Positions 20,390 through 31,442 of a DNA stretch of 64,000 nucleotides are shown piece by piece. This DNA comes from Ligula intestinalis (taxonomy: Eukaryota; Platyhelminthes; Cestoda; Diphyllobothriidea; Diphyllobothriidae), in contig JAYGXS010000001.1 of assembly GCA_036362985.1 (NCBI GenBank), positions 52,059,061-52,123,060 of the forward strand. Direction: 5' to 3'. How positions within the stretch are numbered: position 1 is the first letter of the stretch; every line of letters starts with the position of its first letter. The translations under genes were made by a program, and so were the position numbers. The notes beneath the pieces are model-generated. The model did not search any database and was not told where the DNA came from. It saw nothing but the letters and a program-made list of their open reading frames with translations.

Positions 20390-21530
20390 TATGGTACAGG
20401 AGGGAAGGGGGATGGGATGGCTCGTGGTAGTGTCGGGTGGTGAGGGTGGTGAGGGTGGAAGTGGTTGCTGACTGGAAGCGTCAGATAGAATGGGGGTGAA
20501 TATGCAGCAGGAGCAGACAAGTCAGCGGTTGGTGGCGTGCATTCAACGAGGGACGGCTTAAATCTGTCGATGGAGACCGTATCATTAACATCAGCCTTTT
20601 GAATGACGAAATATTTGTCCATCCGCTGCAGCCTCTTAAGGGACCGTCGTACGGTGGGCAAAAGGGCTTGCGAACTGCGTCCTGCCGTATGAAAACGAAT
20701 GGGGGATTATTCAAGTCGTCGTGCATGAAAAAGCGTCGGGGTGTCGAGCGCATGATGTTGGGACGCAATTGGGCAATGCGCCGTTTTAGCTGTTACACGA
20801 AAATGTTCGTAGCGCAAATGGTGACGGGGGAAAACTGCACGAGCTCACCGAGCAAACGAAAAGGTGTGCCGTACACGACATCGGCATCGGTGCATTAAAT
20901 GTCCTTCTTGACAGCTGAGCAAATGCCTAAAAGAACGAACTGCAGCTTGCTGCTCCAGTTGTGCGAGACGGGGTGAGACATCAGTGCGGACTTGGGCTGA
21001 CGATGGAGACGCTCGATGAGGGCGTTAGACGCTGGGTGGTAGGCAGTGGTTGTGATACGTGCGCACTCGAGCTGTCTAGTGAATTTAAGGAAGAGCGTAG
21101 TATTAAACTGACATCCACGGTCAGTCGTGCAGGTAGCTGGAACACTGAAATTGGCTATCCATTACGTAAGAAAAACCATGGCAATAGTATCTGCCGAGGT
21201 ATTCGAAATGGGAAAGACGATAGGCCATCGTGTGAAGCGATTGACAGTGGTCAGAATATGTGTGAAACCGCACGATGGGGGTAACGGCCTGACTAATTCC
21301 AAGTGGACATGTTGGAAACGGACGTCGGGAACCGCGAAGATGCGCGGAGGGGAAGTAGTGTGGCTCTGGACATTGTTTCGTTGGCAGGCTTAACACTCCC
21401 TGGTCCAATGCGCGATTTTGGCATTCATCTTGGGTCAGACGAAATGAGCAGAAATGCGTTTGCGACCGGCGCTGACGCCGAGGTGGACAACGAGTGGAAA
21501 TGATCGAACACAGCCTTATGATAAGACCGT
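20390..21530 (-). pseudogene. Ty3/gypsy integrase region
   Basis: Minus-strand frames, several times shifted, follow the Ty3 integrase: WTREC.ACQRNNVQSH (zinc finger with an internal stop), HVHLELVRPLPP (first catalytic D replaced by E), TTDRGCQF (second D), TTAYHPASNALIERLHRQ (catalytic E), VVYGTPFRLLGE, DAVRKPFCPPYDGP and DKYFVI...DTVSIDRFKP. A proline/histidine-rich tail ends it. It continues the RT/RNase H at 22735-23400 across a nested LINE. Confidence 0.8.
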
Positions 21531-21779
21531 GGTACGACAAGACGAGGAGTACCTCTAGACTAGTCGCACACGATCATTCCCGGAGGTGCTGGGAGGACAG
21601 CATCACGAAGTTGAAGCGAAGAACGTCACTTGAGTCCCTTTAAGTCGCTTTATTGAGAGAAGAAGGCTTTCGCCCTTGAGCTGCCTATTCACAACCAAAA
21701 ATCGCATAATAGGTCCACCGCAACAAGAGTACATAATACAAAATGTAGGCTTAATACGAGCGATAAGTGTGAGCTAGTT

Positions 21780-22715
21780 GCAAGTTGCTGCTACTAACAT
21801 TTTTTTCATTATATCTGCCACAGTTTCTCAGCAAATGAGAATCAAGTTTGTGTTTAAAAATGTCAACAGTATCTGAGAGGACACATCTTCCGGGAGTCCG
21901 TTCCACGCTCCAATTACACTCTGATAGAAGGCGTTTAATCGAATGTCGATACGGGACGGTTTCCTCTGTATTTTAAAGGGATGACCCCGCAGATGGTCAT
22001 TCCAAGCCAATTCGAAAAAATCATCAAATTCTAGGGGCAGTCTCGGCCTCTAACAATACGGTAGGTTTGTATGAGGTCCCCGCGGAGTTGTCTATAATTG
22101 AGAGGGAAAAGATCAAGTTCAGTCAGTCTGTCTTCATGAGGCAAGTAACCAAGTTTCTTGACCATCTGCGTAGCCCTCGCCTGCAGTCGTTCCAGGTGCA
22201 GGTAATCCTACTTGAACCACGGACGCCAGGTCTGGATAGCATACTCCAAGTGGGACCGAACAAACACTCCGTAGGTTTTCCTGAAGAGCTTCTTGTCAAT
22301 GTTGACGAATCCCCACCTAATCGCAAACAGCACCTGTGTCGCGCGTTTAGCTGCCTTCACACACTGAAGAGGTGGTTTAAGTAAGGAATTTATTAGAACA
22401 CTGAGGTCCTTTTGTTCATTCACATTTGAAAGCGGGTGCCCATCGAGGAGGTATTGGAAGGAATCGCTCTTCTCATCAGTCCTTCTAGTACGGAGTCTTA
22501 AAACCACACACTTATTAATTTTGAAGTTCAAAAGCAAACAAGCAGACCAGCAGCTACGTCGATTGAAACTCTCTTGAAGACTTTCCTATCGGCGTCAGTC
22601 CTGATGGCTCTCCAGAGTTTGACGTCGTGGGCAAACATGAGAGCGCTGCAACCCAGGTTGTTGACACAGTCGTTGATATAGATAAGAAGAAGCATGCATT
22701 TCACTGATGGGGTCA
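21780..22715 (-). pseudogene. 5'-truncated CR1/Jockey-like LINE nested in the gypsy element
   Basis: Minus-strand frames read IYINDCVNNLGCSALMFAHDVKLW (RT motifs B/C; the catalytic FADD is FAHD), then INKCVVLRL, KDLSVLINSLLKP, VRSHLEYAIQTWRPWFK and FYQSVIGAWNGLPEDV, the usual C-terminal order. Frameshifts break it. It starts abruptly inside RT near 22715, as expected for 5' truncation at insertion. Its 3' limit lies between 21780 and about 21560. Confidence 0.8.
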
Positions 22716-22734
22716 GCAAGCGCCTGCGTTTCTG

Positions 22735-23400
22735 CTAACTTCGTTAGTTACCGGATACCGGATATGAACTGCAAATTAAATTCAAGAAGGTACACTCTTC
22801 GTGACAAATAGCGTTCTGGCTTGGTCTTGAGGGCGTTAGTGAGAGGCTTGTGATCTGTGTGGACCTGGAAGTCTCTGCCCTCGGGTAGGTGGCGAAAATG
22901 TCGGATAGCCAGGTATATAGCTAGAAGCTTGCATGTTCCTTGGGTGACGAGCTTGCGACGGGAATTTTTTTAATGCAAACGAAGGTGGATGGGACACCGC
23001 ATGAGATTTCATCGATGAGACGCAGAAACGGTTGGGCCGCATTACGCAAACTGAAAGCCATGCGAAGAAATTCGAATAGGTTGAAAGATGTAGTGACAGC
23101 AGTTTAAGTAATTTCCTCCTTCGCTACCGGCATTTGGTGATACGCCCGAATGAGGTCGATCTCTAAGAAAATAATTTTTTCGGCCAGCATGCGCGCAAAA
23201 TCTTGAATATTAGGTGCCGGGTATTGGGTCCAGGACAGTGACTCTATTCAGAGCGCTATAATCACCGCATGGACGCCATCATCAGATGACTTTCTGGGTA
23301 CCATCCGAAGTGGCGAGGCCCATGGACTAAATGACGGCCAAATTTTCTCAAAATTGCGCATGTGCTCAAACTCCTACGCAATCAGAAGCTTCTCAGGATG
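22735..23400 (-). pseudogene. Ty3/gypsy reverse transcriptase and RNase H region
   Basis: Minus-strand frames read FSPWASPLRMVPRKSSDDG, NRVTVLD, FQPIRISSHGFQFA in the Ty3 RT order (several stops and shifts; the YxDD region is not intact), then YLAIRHFRHLPEGRDFQVHT and DHKPLTNALKTKPERY of RNase H. It breaks at 22735, where the nested LINE begins. Confidence 0.8.
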
Positions 23401-23546
23401 AAGCTAACGCGGGTGAGCATGAACGGGACAGCCAGTGGTAGCCAGGTGATAATATGTTTATTATGCCAGTTTACAGGCAATTGTAAAGAGTTGGTAATGC
23501 ACATCTTGGGCGCCTTCCAACACCTCGAAGACCGGAAAAAACCTAA

Positions 23547-23630
23547 AACAAACTCCCTATGTTGCAGCCAGTATTGGTTTTGTTTCAGGTTTTTTGTTTT
23601 GTCAATACTGGGCGAGATAGGGAGTTTGTT
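23547..23630. repeat. Hairpin with ~29-bp arms
   Basis: Left arm 23547-23576 (AACAAACTCCCTAT...CAGTATTG) and right arm 23603-23630 are inverted copies with few mismatches, separated by a T/G-rich 26-base loop. It lies between the gypsy RT and the LINE 3' end. It may be a small foldback element or the 3' structure of a retroelement. Confidence 0.7.
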
Positions 23631-23896
23631 TCAAGTGAAAAAAACCTGCCTTCAAAGGTATGATACAAACGGAATAAATGTACAGTTGTAAGCTGAGTTG
23701 ACTCATCAGCAGGAGAACTGTTTCATATCGTTTAAAAACATTAGTTCCAGACGGAGAGGATTGGCACAAGAACACAGTGTTCTCAGTCTTCCTTCAATGG
23801 TTGTCGGCAAAAGTTGCGCGCTATCGGCTGAAAGGTTAGCAGACTGCGGGCTGCTGCTTCAGCCGCATTATCTTCAGCAGTGAAGCCTGGCGGGGT

Positions 23897-25591
23897 TCAA
23901 AGTCCACGAACGCCATCAGAGTGAAAGAGAGATTCCACCGAGTCAGCACCCAAAATTCGTGAAAGTTGTCCTGAATGTAGAAAACTAGTTATAGCTCTCT
24001 TAAACATAGGGTAGTTTTGCTGGGTTTTAATACTTTTGGGCAGCTTATTCCAGATTGATATGGCATTTACTGAAAAGAATTGCCGGTACTTAACTGTGCG
24101 TGCCATAGGAAGAAATAAAAATACGTCTCGATGACTGGCGCGTCGAGAGTGCTCAAGCTGCCTTATTGTACTAAGAGGATTAAAGGTTTGACCATTCAAA
24201 AGTTTAAACAGTAAAAATAGACCCTTCTGCAATCGACGAAGCCATAGGGGATCCAGCTTTATAAGTTCGCACCTTTGTTGGTAGGTTAAGTTACGGTGTT
24301 CTGCAGTGAAAACTCTTCTAGTGAAGAAGTGCTGCACCGATTCTATTTTCTTCCGTTCACTAGTGCGCAGAAGACTGAATAAGGGTGAGCAGTATTCAAG
24401 ACTAGGTCTCACGTACATATTATAAAGGCTAGTTCTAACCTTGATAGTCTTAAAATTTCTAAGGATAAATCCGGTGGTTCGGCGTGCTTTCGAGACTATC
24501 AGGGCACAGTGCTCTGACAAATTGAAACTATTAGAGTAGGATATGCCCAAATCCTTGATAACTCCTGGGACATTTAATTCGTGGCCGTCAATGCTTAATT
24601 CCGGTTGATGATCGTCGCCAACAACCATAACGGAACATTTGTGCCATGAAAGGGTGAGGCGCCATGTGCAACACCACTGGGCGAAGGCCTGAAGATCCTT
24701 TTTTATCAGCTGGAGCACGATGTTGCGATCTGCCGGTTTATATCGATAAGCGACTTTTAAATCATCAGCGTACATGAAGGGTCTGCCATACTGAAAACAA
24801 TCTGAAACGTCGTTGACAAACAGGCAAAATAGGAGCGGACCCAGTACACTACCCTGTATAACTCCACTCCTCACATGCGTGGGGTTGGAGATAACATTCG
24901 AAATTTTTACTCGTTGTGTGCGAGCATCCAAATAGGAAGATATGAAGTTCAGAGGCTTGCTACCTATGCCGAAGGAGGCCAGTTTCAGAAGGAGGAGTTT
25001 ATGATCAACCCGATCAAAGGCCTTAGTAAAATCCAAATAGACGCTATAAGTGGCAAAACCGCTGTCTCTAGATTGCAGCACATAATCAAAGAAAGAGAGC
25101 TGGCAGGTGTCACAAGATCGTTTCTCGAGAAAGCCATGTTGAGCTGTACTGAGCAGGTTGTTCTCTGTCAAGTGACGCATCATCTTTTCTTTGATTAAGG
25201 TCTCCAAGATCTTCGATGCTGCGGGAAGTGTATTTATTGGCCTAAAGTTGTCGAATGATGTCGATCGGCCATGCTTGCGAATAGGCATTATGTGCGATTC
25301 CTTCCACAACGAAGGAAAGGTTTCGCTCTCAAGAGCAAGATTAAATACCTTACAAAGAATAGACGGAAAGATATCATTCGCTTCAGCTTTTAGAAGGCTA
25401 ACTGGGACGCCATCTGGTCCTGGACTATAGGATTGGCGATAACGAAGAATGGCTACAGTCACATCCCAGACGGTAAAACTTATGGTTTCGAGTATGGCAC
25501 CCGTCCAAGCCCGGATAACTGGAGGTGCAGCGAACGAGCTTTCACTAAAATTTTTTTTGGATAGGAACGCATTGAAGCTATCGGCGGTCAA
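23897..25591 (-). pseudogene. LINE pol, C-terminal part: reverse transcriptase
   Basis: About 564 codons following the TAG directly in frame. RT motifs are complete: YSPGPDGVPVSLLK, MPIRKHGRSTSFDNFRPI, QHGFLEKRSC, VYLDFTKAFDRVDHKLLL (catalytic D), SGVIQGSVLGPLLF, MYADDLKVAY (catalytic DD), LSWHKCSV and VIKDLGISYS, then the conserved C-terminus with SLEYCSPLFS and AISIWNKLPKSI. Apart from the single upstream TAG it would be functional; translation of this half alone would need readthrough or reinitiation. Confidence 0.92.
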
Positions 25592-27226
25592 CTAAGCGTC
25601 AGCTGTGGGGTTTCCTAAAGCATCTTGAAGTATGGGGTGTTGCGTTTTCCTCTGCGCTTTTACTGTACGCGAAAAGAGTTTCGCAACATTAAGGGAAGGG
25701 TTTTCAGCGAAATGAGCCTCATCGGCTATCTGCTTTTCTTCGGAGAGCTTCTTAGCCTGCTCAAAGATCAGTGTGATCAAGGGCAGAACGGAAGTGTCGT
25801 TCTGCCGATGCAAACGACGAGAGAGTTTACGCAGCCTACGACGGAAAGACAGAGGAAGGTACACTTCATCCTTGACATGTATTACTTTCTTACGGGGGAC
25901 AAAGTGGAGGATGAGTGGATCCAACACTTTGTACAGTGCATCGGTACAAACATTTACATCCAAACATTGGAAAAATTCAGACCAGTCGATAGCGTTTAGA
26001 TGTGCCAGTAGGTCAGCCGTGTTTGCTGATCGGAAGTCATGATAAAAACTATACTTTTGGGAAAATGTTTCATCCGCCTCCAGTTCTAGTTCACTAACAA
26101 CTGTAAGATGGTCTGAACTCCCAAGTGCGTCTAAGGATGAGACTGAAAGTGGTTCGCATCCCCTACAAAAAATTAGGTCGAGTATGTTTGCTCCTCGAGT
26201 GGGAAAATCGACTACCTGATCCCACATGCCGATATCTATTGCCTCAAGTAAGTTCTCGAACTTTGAAGGACCGGATGGTGGAAACCATTGCACGTCAGGA
26301 AGGTTAAAATCGCCTGCAATCAAGCAATACTTAAGATTCAAGTCAGCTGCGGCATGAAATGCCTGCGAGAGACAAAGATCGTAGTCTGCATTGGCAGTAG
26401 GTGGGCGATAAACACAGCCAACAAGTAAGGAGTATTTGTTTTTTAGAACAACTCGTAGCCAGCAGCTCTCCTCCACCGCTGTGAATTGTGGATAGTCCAA
26501 CGGGAGAAATGCAAGTGGCTGCTTAATATAGATGCAGCTTCCTCCGCCACGGCCATTGTTTCGATCGTTCCGAACGCATGAATAGCCTAGAACAGAGAGT
26601 TCTGAGTCAGCTACAGAGGCCGATGCCCATGTCTCAGTTACCATAACAATGTCTGGGCGGTTGACGAAAACCATAGTCTGGAGCAGAGGCATTTTATTAA
26701 TCAGTGATCTGGCATTTAAAACGACCAATTTAAGAGGGCATGTCTGAGGTTTCGGTGGCGGGACAGCTAGGCCGTCACTGTTACCGGCTTCGACCAGAGC
26801 GATGTCCTTTTGACCTGAACTATTTTTCCCTCTCTTATTTTGAGATTTGTCTCGCCATTGGATCTCCGTTTTTCCAGCTCTATTATTAGCTGTCTCATCT
26901 TTCTCCGCTCTTTCAACTCGTAATCCGGCTGAAAAAAAAACTTGCGAATGCAGACTCCGTAAGGATGGTTTGCGCTCTAGCAAGAGTTTCGCCTGTGCTT
27001 CAGTTTCTAAAATAACTTTTAGAGGTCGTGGCCGAGAAATTGATTCTGGAGCTGTTGGAGCCTTCCCTATTCGAAATGCCTTAAGAATGCGGAAAGACTC
27101 ACCTGGTTTTAGCAACGGTTTGGCGTACACTCGCATAAGACCCACGTCATGGTCAATTCGTTCTTGTGCAATCGACGACTCTGACTCTGGGGCCCCCTTT
27201 ACAACTATTTTCTGCTTGCGACTCAA
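25592..27226 (-). pseudogene. LINE pol, N-terminal part: ORF1-like segment and APE endonuclease
   Basis: About 544 codons. Residues near 30-120 (LMRVYAKPLL, FRIGKA, PRPLKVILETEAQAKLLL) are the ORF1-like domain seen in flatworm CR1 elements. From about 167 the apurinic endonuclease has all landmarks: LNARSLINKM, VMVTETWAS, GGGSCIYIK, VGCVYRPP, IAGDFNLPDVQW, ILDLIF and GSSDHLTVV, so the catalytic N, E, Y, D, N, D and H are present. The endonuclease nicks target DNA to prime reverse transcription. No ATG starts the frame; it is open from 27286. It ends at an in-frame TAG, after which the RT continues in the same frame. Confidence 0.9.
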
Positions 27227-28147
27227 TGGGGCATATGTTGCAAGCTCACGTGCTTCAGCCGAGGGAGCAGAGTGTTGGACAGAGTGCTAAACCTGGTCCG
27301 TGAAATGGAAAAGTCTGGCGAGAGATGGACAATTTTTCAAGATGTCAAAAATTGGTGGCCTTGGGATAGCCAAGTGTATATCATGGGAACCCTCACGTGC
27401 AACTAACCCTAGTGATGTATGCTGCTTACTGTACAATAATCAATGCGGTTATTAGTCGACAACGACTGTTAATTTCGACAAAAATCTTTCAAGTCGTCAA
27501 AACAAAAAAATCAAAATTAAAGACAATAGAGCCTTTTACAACTGTTTTCGAGAATCACCAAAAAGTAGAACGTTGTTTCCTCGCTAAGGTCCTAAGATTT
27601 CCGCCATTCGCCATTGATTTTCTAAATTATATGTAGGACCAATTAAATCAAATTTTGAATTTTTTATAAGCAAAGTCAGAGTTCTGCATCTTGATCCCTG
27701 GCAACAAGTGCCAATCTATTCCGTCAGATGAAACAACCCTGCCATTTAGCCGCTTCGTCCCTCGTAACTAATAGGGATTGTTTTAATGGGATATTGTTTA
27801 CTAATGCTGTGAACTTTTCGAAATTTTCTATGATGGTTGAGGAAAGTGAAGAAGAGATTTCAAGTAAAAAATCTCTTCACCGTTAAACTCTATTCAAAAC
27901 CCAAGTCCTTGGTTTAAGTTTATTTATCACCAATGGCAGGCACAGCAATTATTACATTTTCACACACTGTAGATGCAGTATTAAAAAAAAACAGAAATGA
28001 AATTTTCAGTGTTTTCCAAGATCGAATAAATAGCTGTACGAACTAGAAGCTGAATTTTTATGTAAAATTCACATTGAAGGTTCTTGGTTGAGCCTGTTGG
28101 TTACCCAATGTACCAACTACAAGTTCTTCGTTTTTAACGTTCTTATG

Positions 28148-28179
28148 TAATTGGTTATTCGGGCCCGAATAATCAATTA
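28148..28179. repeat. 32-bp gapless palindrome
   Basis: Sixteen-base arms meeting at GGGCCC (28161-28166), with a single G-T mismatch. On RNA it would form a tight hairpin; on DNA it could bind a dimeric factor. Confidence 0.7.
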
Positions 28180-29416
28180 TGCTCCCGTCAGTATAATAGT
28201 CACTATCTTTAATTAACCGTACTTAATGGGTGGAAAAATCTGCTGTTATGACGAATTTTCTACAGCTACTTGCTGTCACATACATGTGAATCTGCTTAAA
28301 GGGATTGGCTGACAGCTAACACGGTTAACCTATGAATAGGTTAATAAACCCAGTTCGTATAACAAACTGACCTGAATTTAATAATTTTGTGATTTCTGGA
28401 AGTTAGCGAGAACTGCTCGGAGGAAATTAAGCACCGGTTACCAAGTTTATTTGGAAAAACGCGTTTTAGCTTCGCGTGGGTCAATGTTTTTGATGGTAAA
28501 TAATTTCGGCTACCAACTGGTCATCTCTCTATGACACACTGTAAGTTTTTTGTGACAAAACTGAAGAGCAGCCTGCGATAAAAGTAAAAAAGAACAACAG
28601 CCATTCACCAGGGGTGGATTATGGGATGTCTTAGGTTTCGATAATATCCAAGCCTACCGATTTTGAAATAATCACTTGGAATAGCATTTTCACTACTATA
28701 TCCATGGCATTGTCTTTTCCGTGATAGAGATGAATTAACGAACCATGTCCTGTTGTAAGCAGCATATTTTGGTAGTAATTCGCAGGAACTATTCGTGTAG
28801 TTCATTGTGTAGAATATGTGTTCACTTGCCGAATGGGCAGCTATTTAATGTCTAAATTAACAGTCTTGCAGAAATGCGGTCGTTGTTGCGTTGCTAAGTC
28901 TGGAAAAATAACCCAATCATGACCTTTTCAATATGGTGCTAGCATTTTTTTTACCACCGATGTGAAAATATGTTCTTGGAGTGAATGCCTACTGGATCTT
29001 TTGAATCGTTCACAGTCAGCCAAAAATGCTCGTAACAGGCCATTTTTGCCAGTTTCGTAATAAAGCGATAAACCTTCGATAAATTACACCAAAACTATTA
29101 AGACCCTCTTGCTTACTCATGAAAATGCATTAGAACCGACGATTAAAGAAGTGCGCTTAAAATAGTTTCAAAATTTAAACTCCTTTTTTATTGGACCAGG
29201 TTTGTCTATAAACTTACAGTTATGGGTAATTTAGTTTCATATGCAGCGAGGAGGCACCTGTTCTTGAAAATTGGCGCTTTCATTACGGATTCTTTGAAAA
29301 TTTCATTATGATATTTTCTTTTACTTTCGAAACTGAATTTGCCCATCGAACCGGATGTCAATATTTTGAACTGGTCGTGTCTATTACTTTAGTACCTAAC
29401 AGCATTATATTCTGGT

Positions 29417-29676
29417 AGTTGTGGGAAAAGCAATGCGTGTAGTGGCTATTTTTTGTAATAAAGATTCCCATGACAGTATTATCGCTGAATAAAATGCTGT
29501 TTTGAAAAGAATAAATTTCTTTTTATACAATGATAATATTATCATCCTAGTTTAAATTTATTGTAAATGAAGAAATGCCTTTTTTCAAAACAACATTTTA
29601 TTCAGTGATAATGTTGTCATGAGAATGTATATTACAAAAAATATGCGCTTCACGCATTAATTTTCCTACTATGCCC
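29417..29676. mobile_element. Foldback element with ~80-bp inverted arms
   Basis: Arms 29432-29508 and 29582-29658 are inverted copies at about 80 percent identity (shared CTGAATAAAATG, TTTTTTGTAAT and CATGACA blocks), with weaker similarity outward to 29417 and 29676. The spacer is 73 bases. No coding capacity; a MITE-like insertion. Confidence 0.75.
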
Positions 29677-29689
29677 TTAAATTGGAGTT

Positions 29690-29836
29690 AAATTTAGCGT
29701 AGATTCAACAGAGCATATGCGATATGAAATATTTGAATCAAAATTCTTAAATATCTTATCATACTGACTTAAAATTAGACTCTTTTCCTTTAATTATTTC
29801 ATTTCGCATCTGCTCTGTCGAATCTACGCTAAATTT
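29690..29836. mobile_element. Second foldback element
   Basis: Left arm 29690-29733 and right arm 29791-29836 are inverted copies starting AAATTTAGCGTAGATTC, with about four mismatches in 45. It lies 14 bases from the previous foldback, so the two may be parts of one composite element. Confidence 0.75.
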
Positions 29837-30903
29837 TACTACGATAAAAAGGCATATTAAATCACCCGTGTTCATCTTGAATACTTTTGTCTCATACAGT
29901 GGCGCTCCCGCATATCCGTTGTGTGGCCATTATACCAGCGTTGAGATTTGTTATACGACTTCAATTGTGTAACCTTTTCGGTGACTGCACCGCTGCGGGA
30001 TCTATTTCTTTTCACAATTTATATTAAGTGGCTTTGTTAGTGGAAATAAAATACCAACTCCTTAAGTCATCTTTCGCGCAGTATTGCATAAACGTAGCTA
30101 AAATAGTGGTCTAATTTGGACTTCTATTTTGAAGCTGAAATTTCTGCCGAGTTTCCCTACTAAAACTGTGATACCACCTACCTAATGTGTAGCAACATCA
30201 ATATATGCTATTAATTTATACAGCCTCTTTAACCCCTACGCACTTTGTAATAAACCTGCTTAGTAAGAAAAACGTCAGCCGTGATCTTCCACTATTTCCT
30301 CAAAGGATATTCCACTTTAGTGTGGAAATACTCAAATTTTATAATGTCTATATATGAAGCAAAATATTGAAAGCTAGTTTCCAGTACTACTGTTGAAAAC
30401 TGTCTGTTTGAGTATTTACTCAATTTACTTTAACTAACTTCTGACCCTTGCTTCACACCGAGCGCTTACGTTTTTCAGTTTAGATCCAGATTCTGGCGTA
30501 AGAACTTAATCAACTTACCGAAAACTGATAAATACAAAGATTCCATTTAATAATCAAGCTTTTAAATTAACATATAAGGGTTTTCAAGGGATCTGATTTG
30601 AAGATTTCCCCCTGTAGCCTGTGTCTACATTTACTGCTAAATGCTCGCGATGAAAACTTCGAAAGACCACGCAAAGAAGTAAAGGAACTTATGCTGCCTT
30701 AATGAAAATAACTCAGCCATAGTCCCCTTTCCAGTAGCGCGAAAAAAAGGACTTCAAAAACTTAGAATTTTTCGATAATATTTTCCCTATAAGGGCTTTT
30801 ATTATGATATTTGACAAATTTGAGGCTGATTTGCTAGGTGTTGTGTACTATGTGTTTCTTGGCGTGATTTATGCTTTACTTTTATCACCCTTTGGTCTAA
30901 AAG

Positions 30904-31442
30904 ATACAAACAATGCAAAAGACGAGTCGAAGCCAGGAAAATCAGCGCAAAATTTGGATGCCATCACCAAAACGGAGTCAGCTGAACAGCTTCATCCCCT
31001 TGGCAAAACATTCACGGCGCACGAAGGTGATCCGCACTCTGTCACTAAGACTGTTCTCAGAGTCGCCGTGGAGAGGGATGGGCGCAATCAAAAATCTTCG
31101 GAAGTCTATCCCCGTGACACAGAAACTTACTTCGATCAGACTCTTATCGAAACCGAAGACTTTTCTGCTCTAAATGATGATTCTCACAGGCCTGAAACAA
31201 ATATACCAGCATCGGGTGGTAACCAGCCGAACACAAACGTATCAAATAACGCGGTGGAGGAAACAAAAGGCCAAAGCGAACCTCGAGAGGTCCTCAAACC
31301 GGTTAGGGTCCTGGGCTTCAACCAAACAGTGCCTGTGATTAACTTAAGCACGGGAAGAAATATCAAACTTTTTTACACTTCTGCACACCTGGGTGTTATA
31401 TATGATGTGGGGAAAAATGAACAAGTCATAATGCGTGGTCAC
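30904..31442 (+). CDS. CFAP251: CFAP251 exon a (first one found)
   Basis: Low-complexity, acidic and polar N-terminal region, then VRVLGFNQTVPVINL and LFYTSAHLGVIYDV, the first WD blade, ending RGH at a GTAAGT donor (phase 0). The frame is open back to an ATG at 30804, but that extension encodes a hydrophobic segment unlike the family and is preceded by a good acceptor (CTTTGGTCTAAAAG), so I read 30804-30903 as intron. Confidence 0.8.

Larger units (their letters stand above)
23885..27290 (-). mobile_element. Nearly intact CR1-like LINE
   Basis: One minus-strand frame runs from 27286 to the TGA at 23897, interrupted only by a TAG at 25594-25592. It encodes an ORF1-like segment, an APE endonuclease and a CR1-type reverse transcriptase. 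The 5' UTR and an ATG are not recognised, so the copy may be slightly 5'-truncated. A second, decayed copy is at 17220-18950, showing that the family spread in this genome. The intact frame suggests recent activity. Confidence 0.9.
27291..30803. other. AT-rich intergenic region with foldback elements
   Basis: No gene-like frame was found over 3.5 kb. It holds a 32-bp palindrome and two adjacent foldback elements, listed separately. The region lies between the LINE and CFAP251, so the CFAP251 promoter and first exon may be in it. Confidence 0.5.

Noticed and set aside
25625..25999. Plus-strand open frame of 124 codons opposite the LINE
   Set aside because: It is the antisense of a well-recognised endonuclease/RT frame; no family features of its own.
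30804..30903. Transmembrane-like start of CFAP251
   Set aside because: More likely intron read-through before an acceptor; kept only as an open question.
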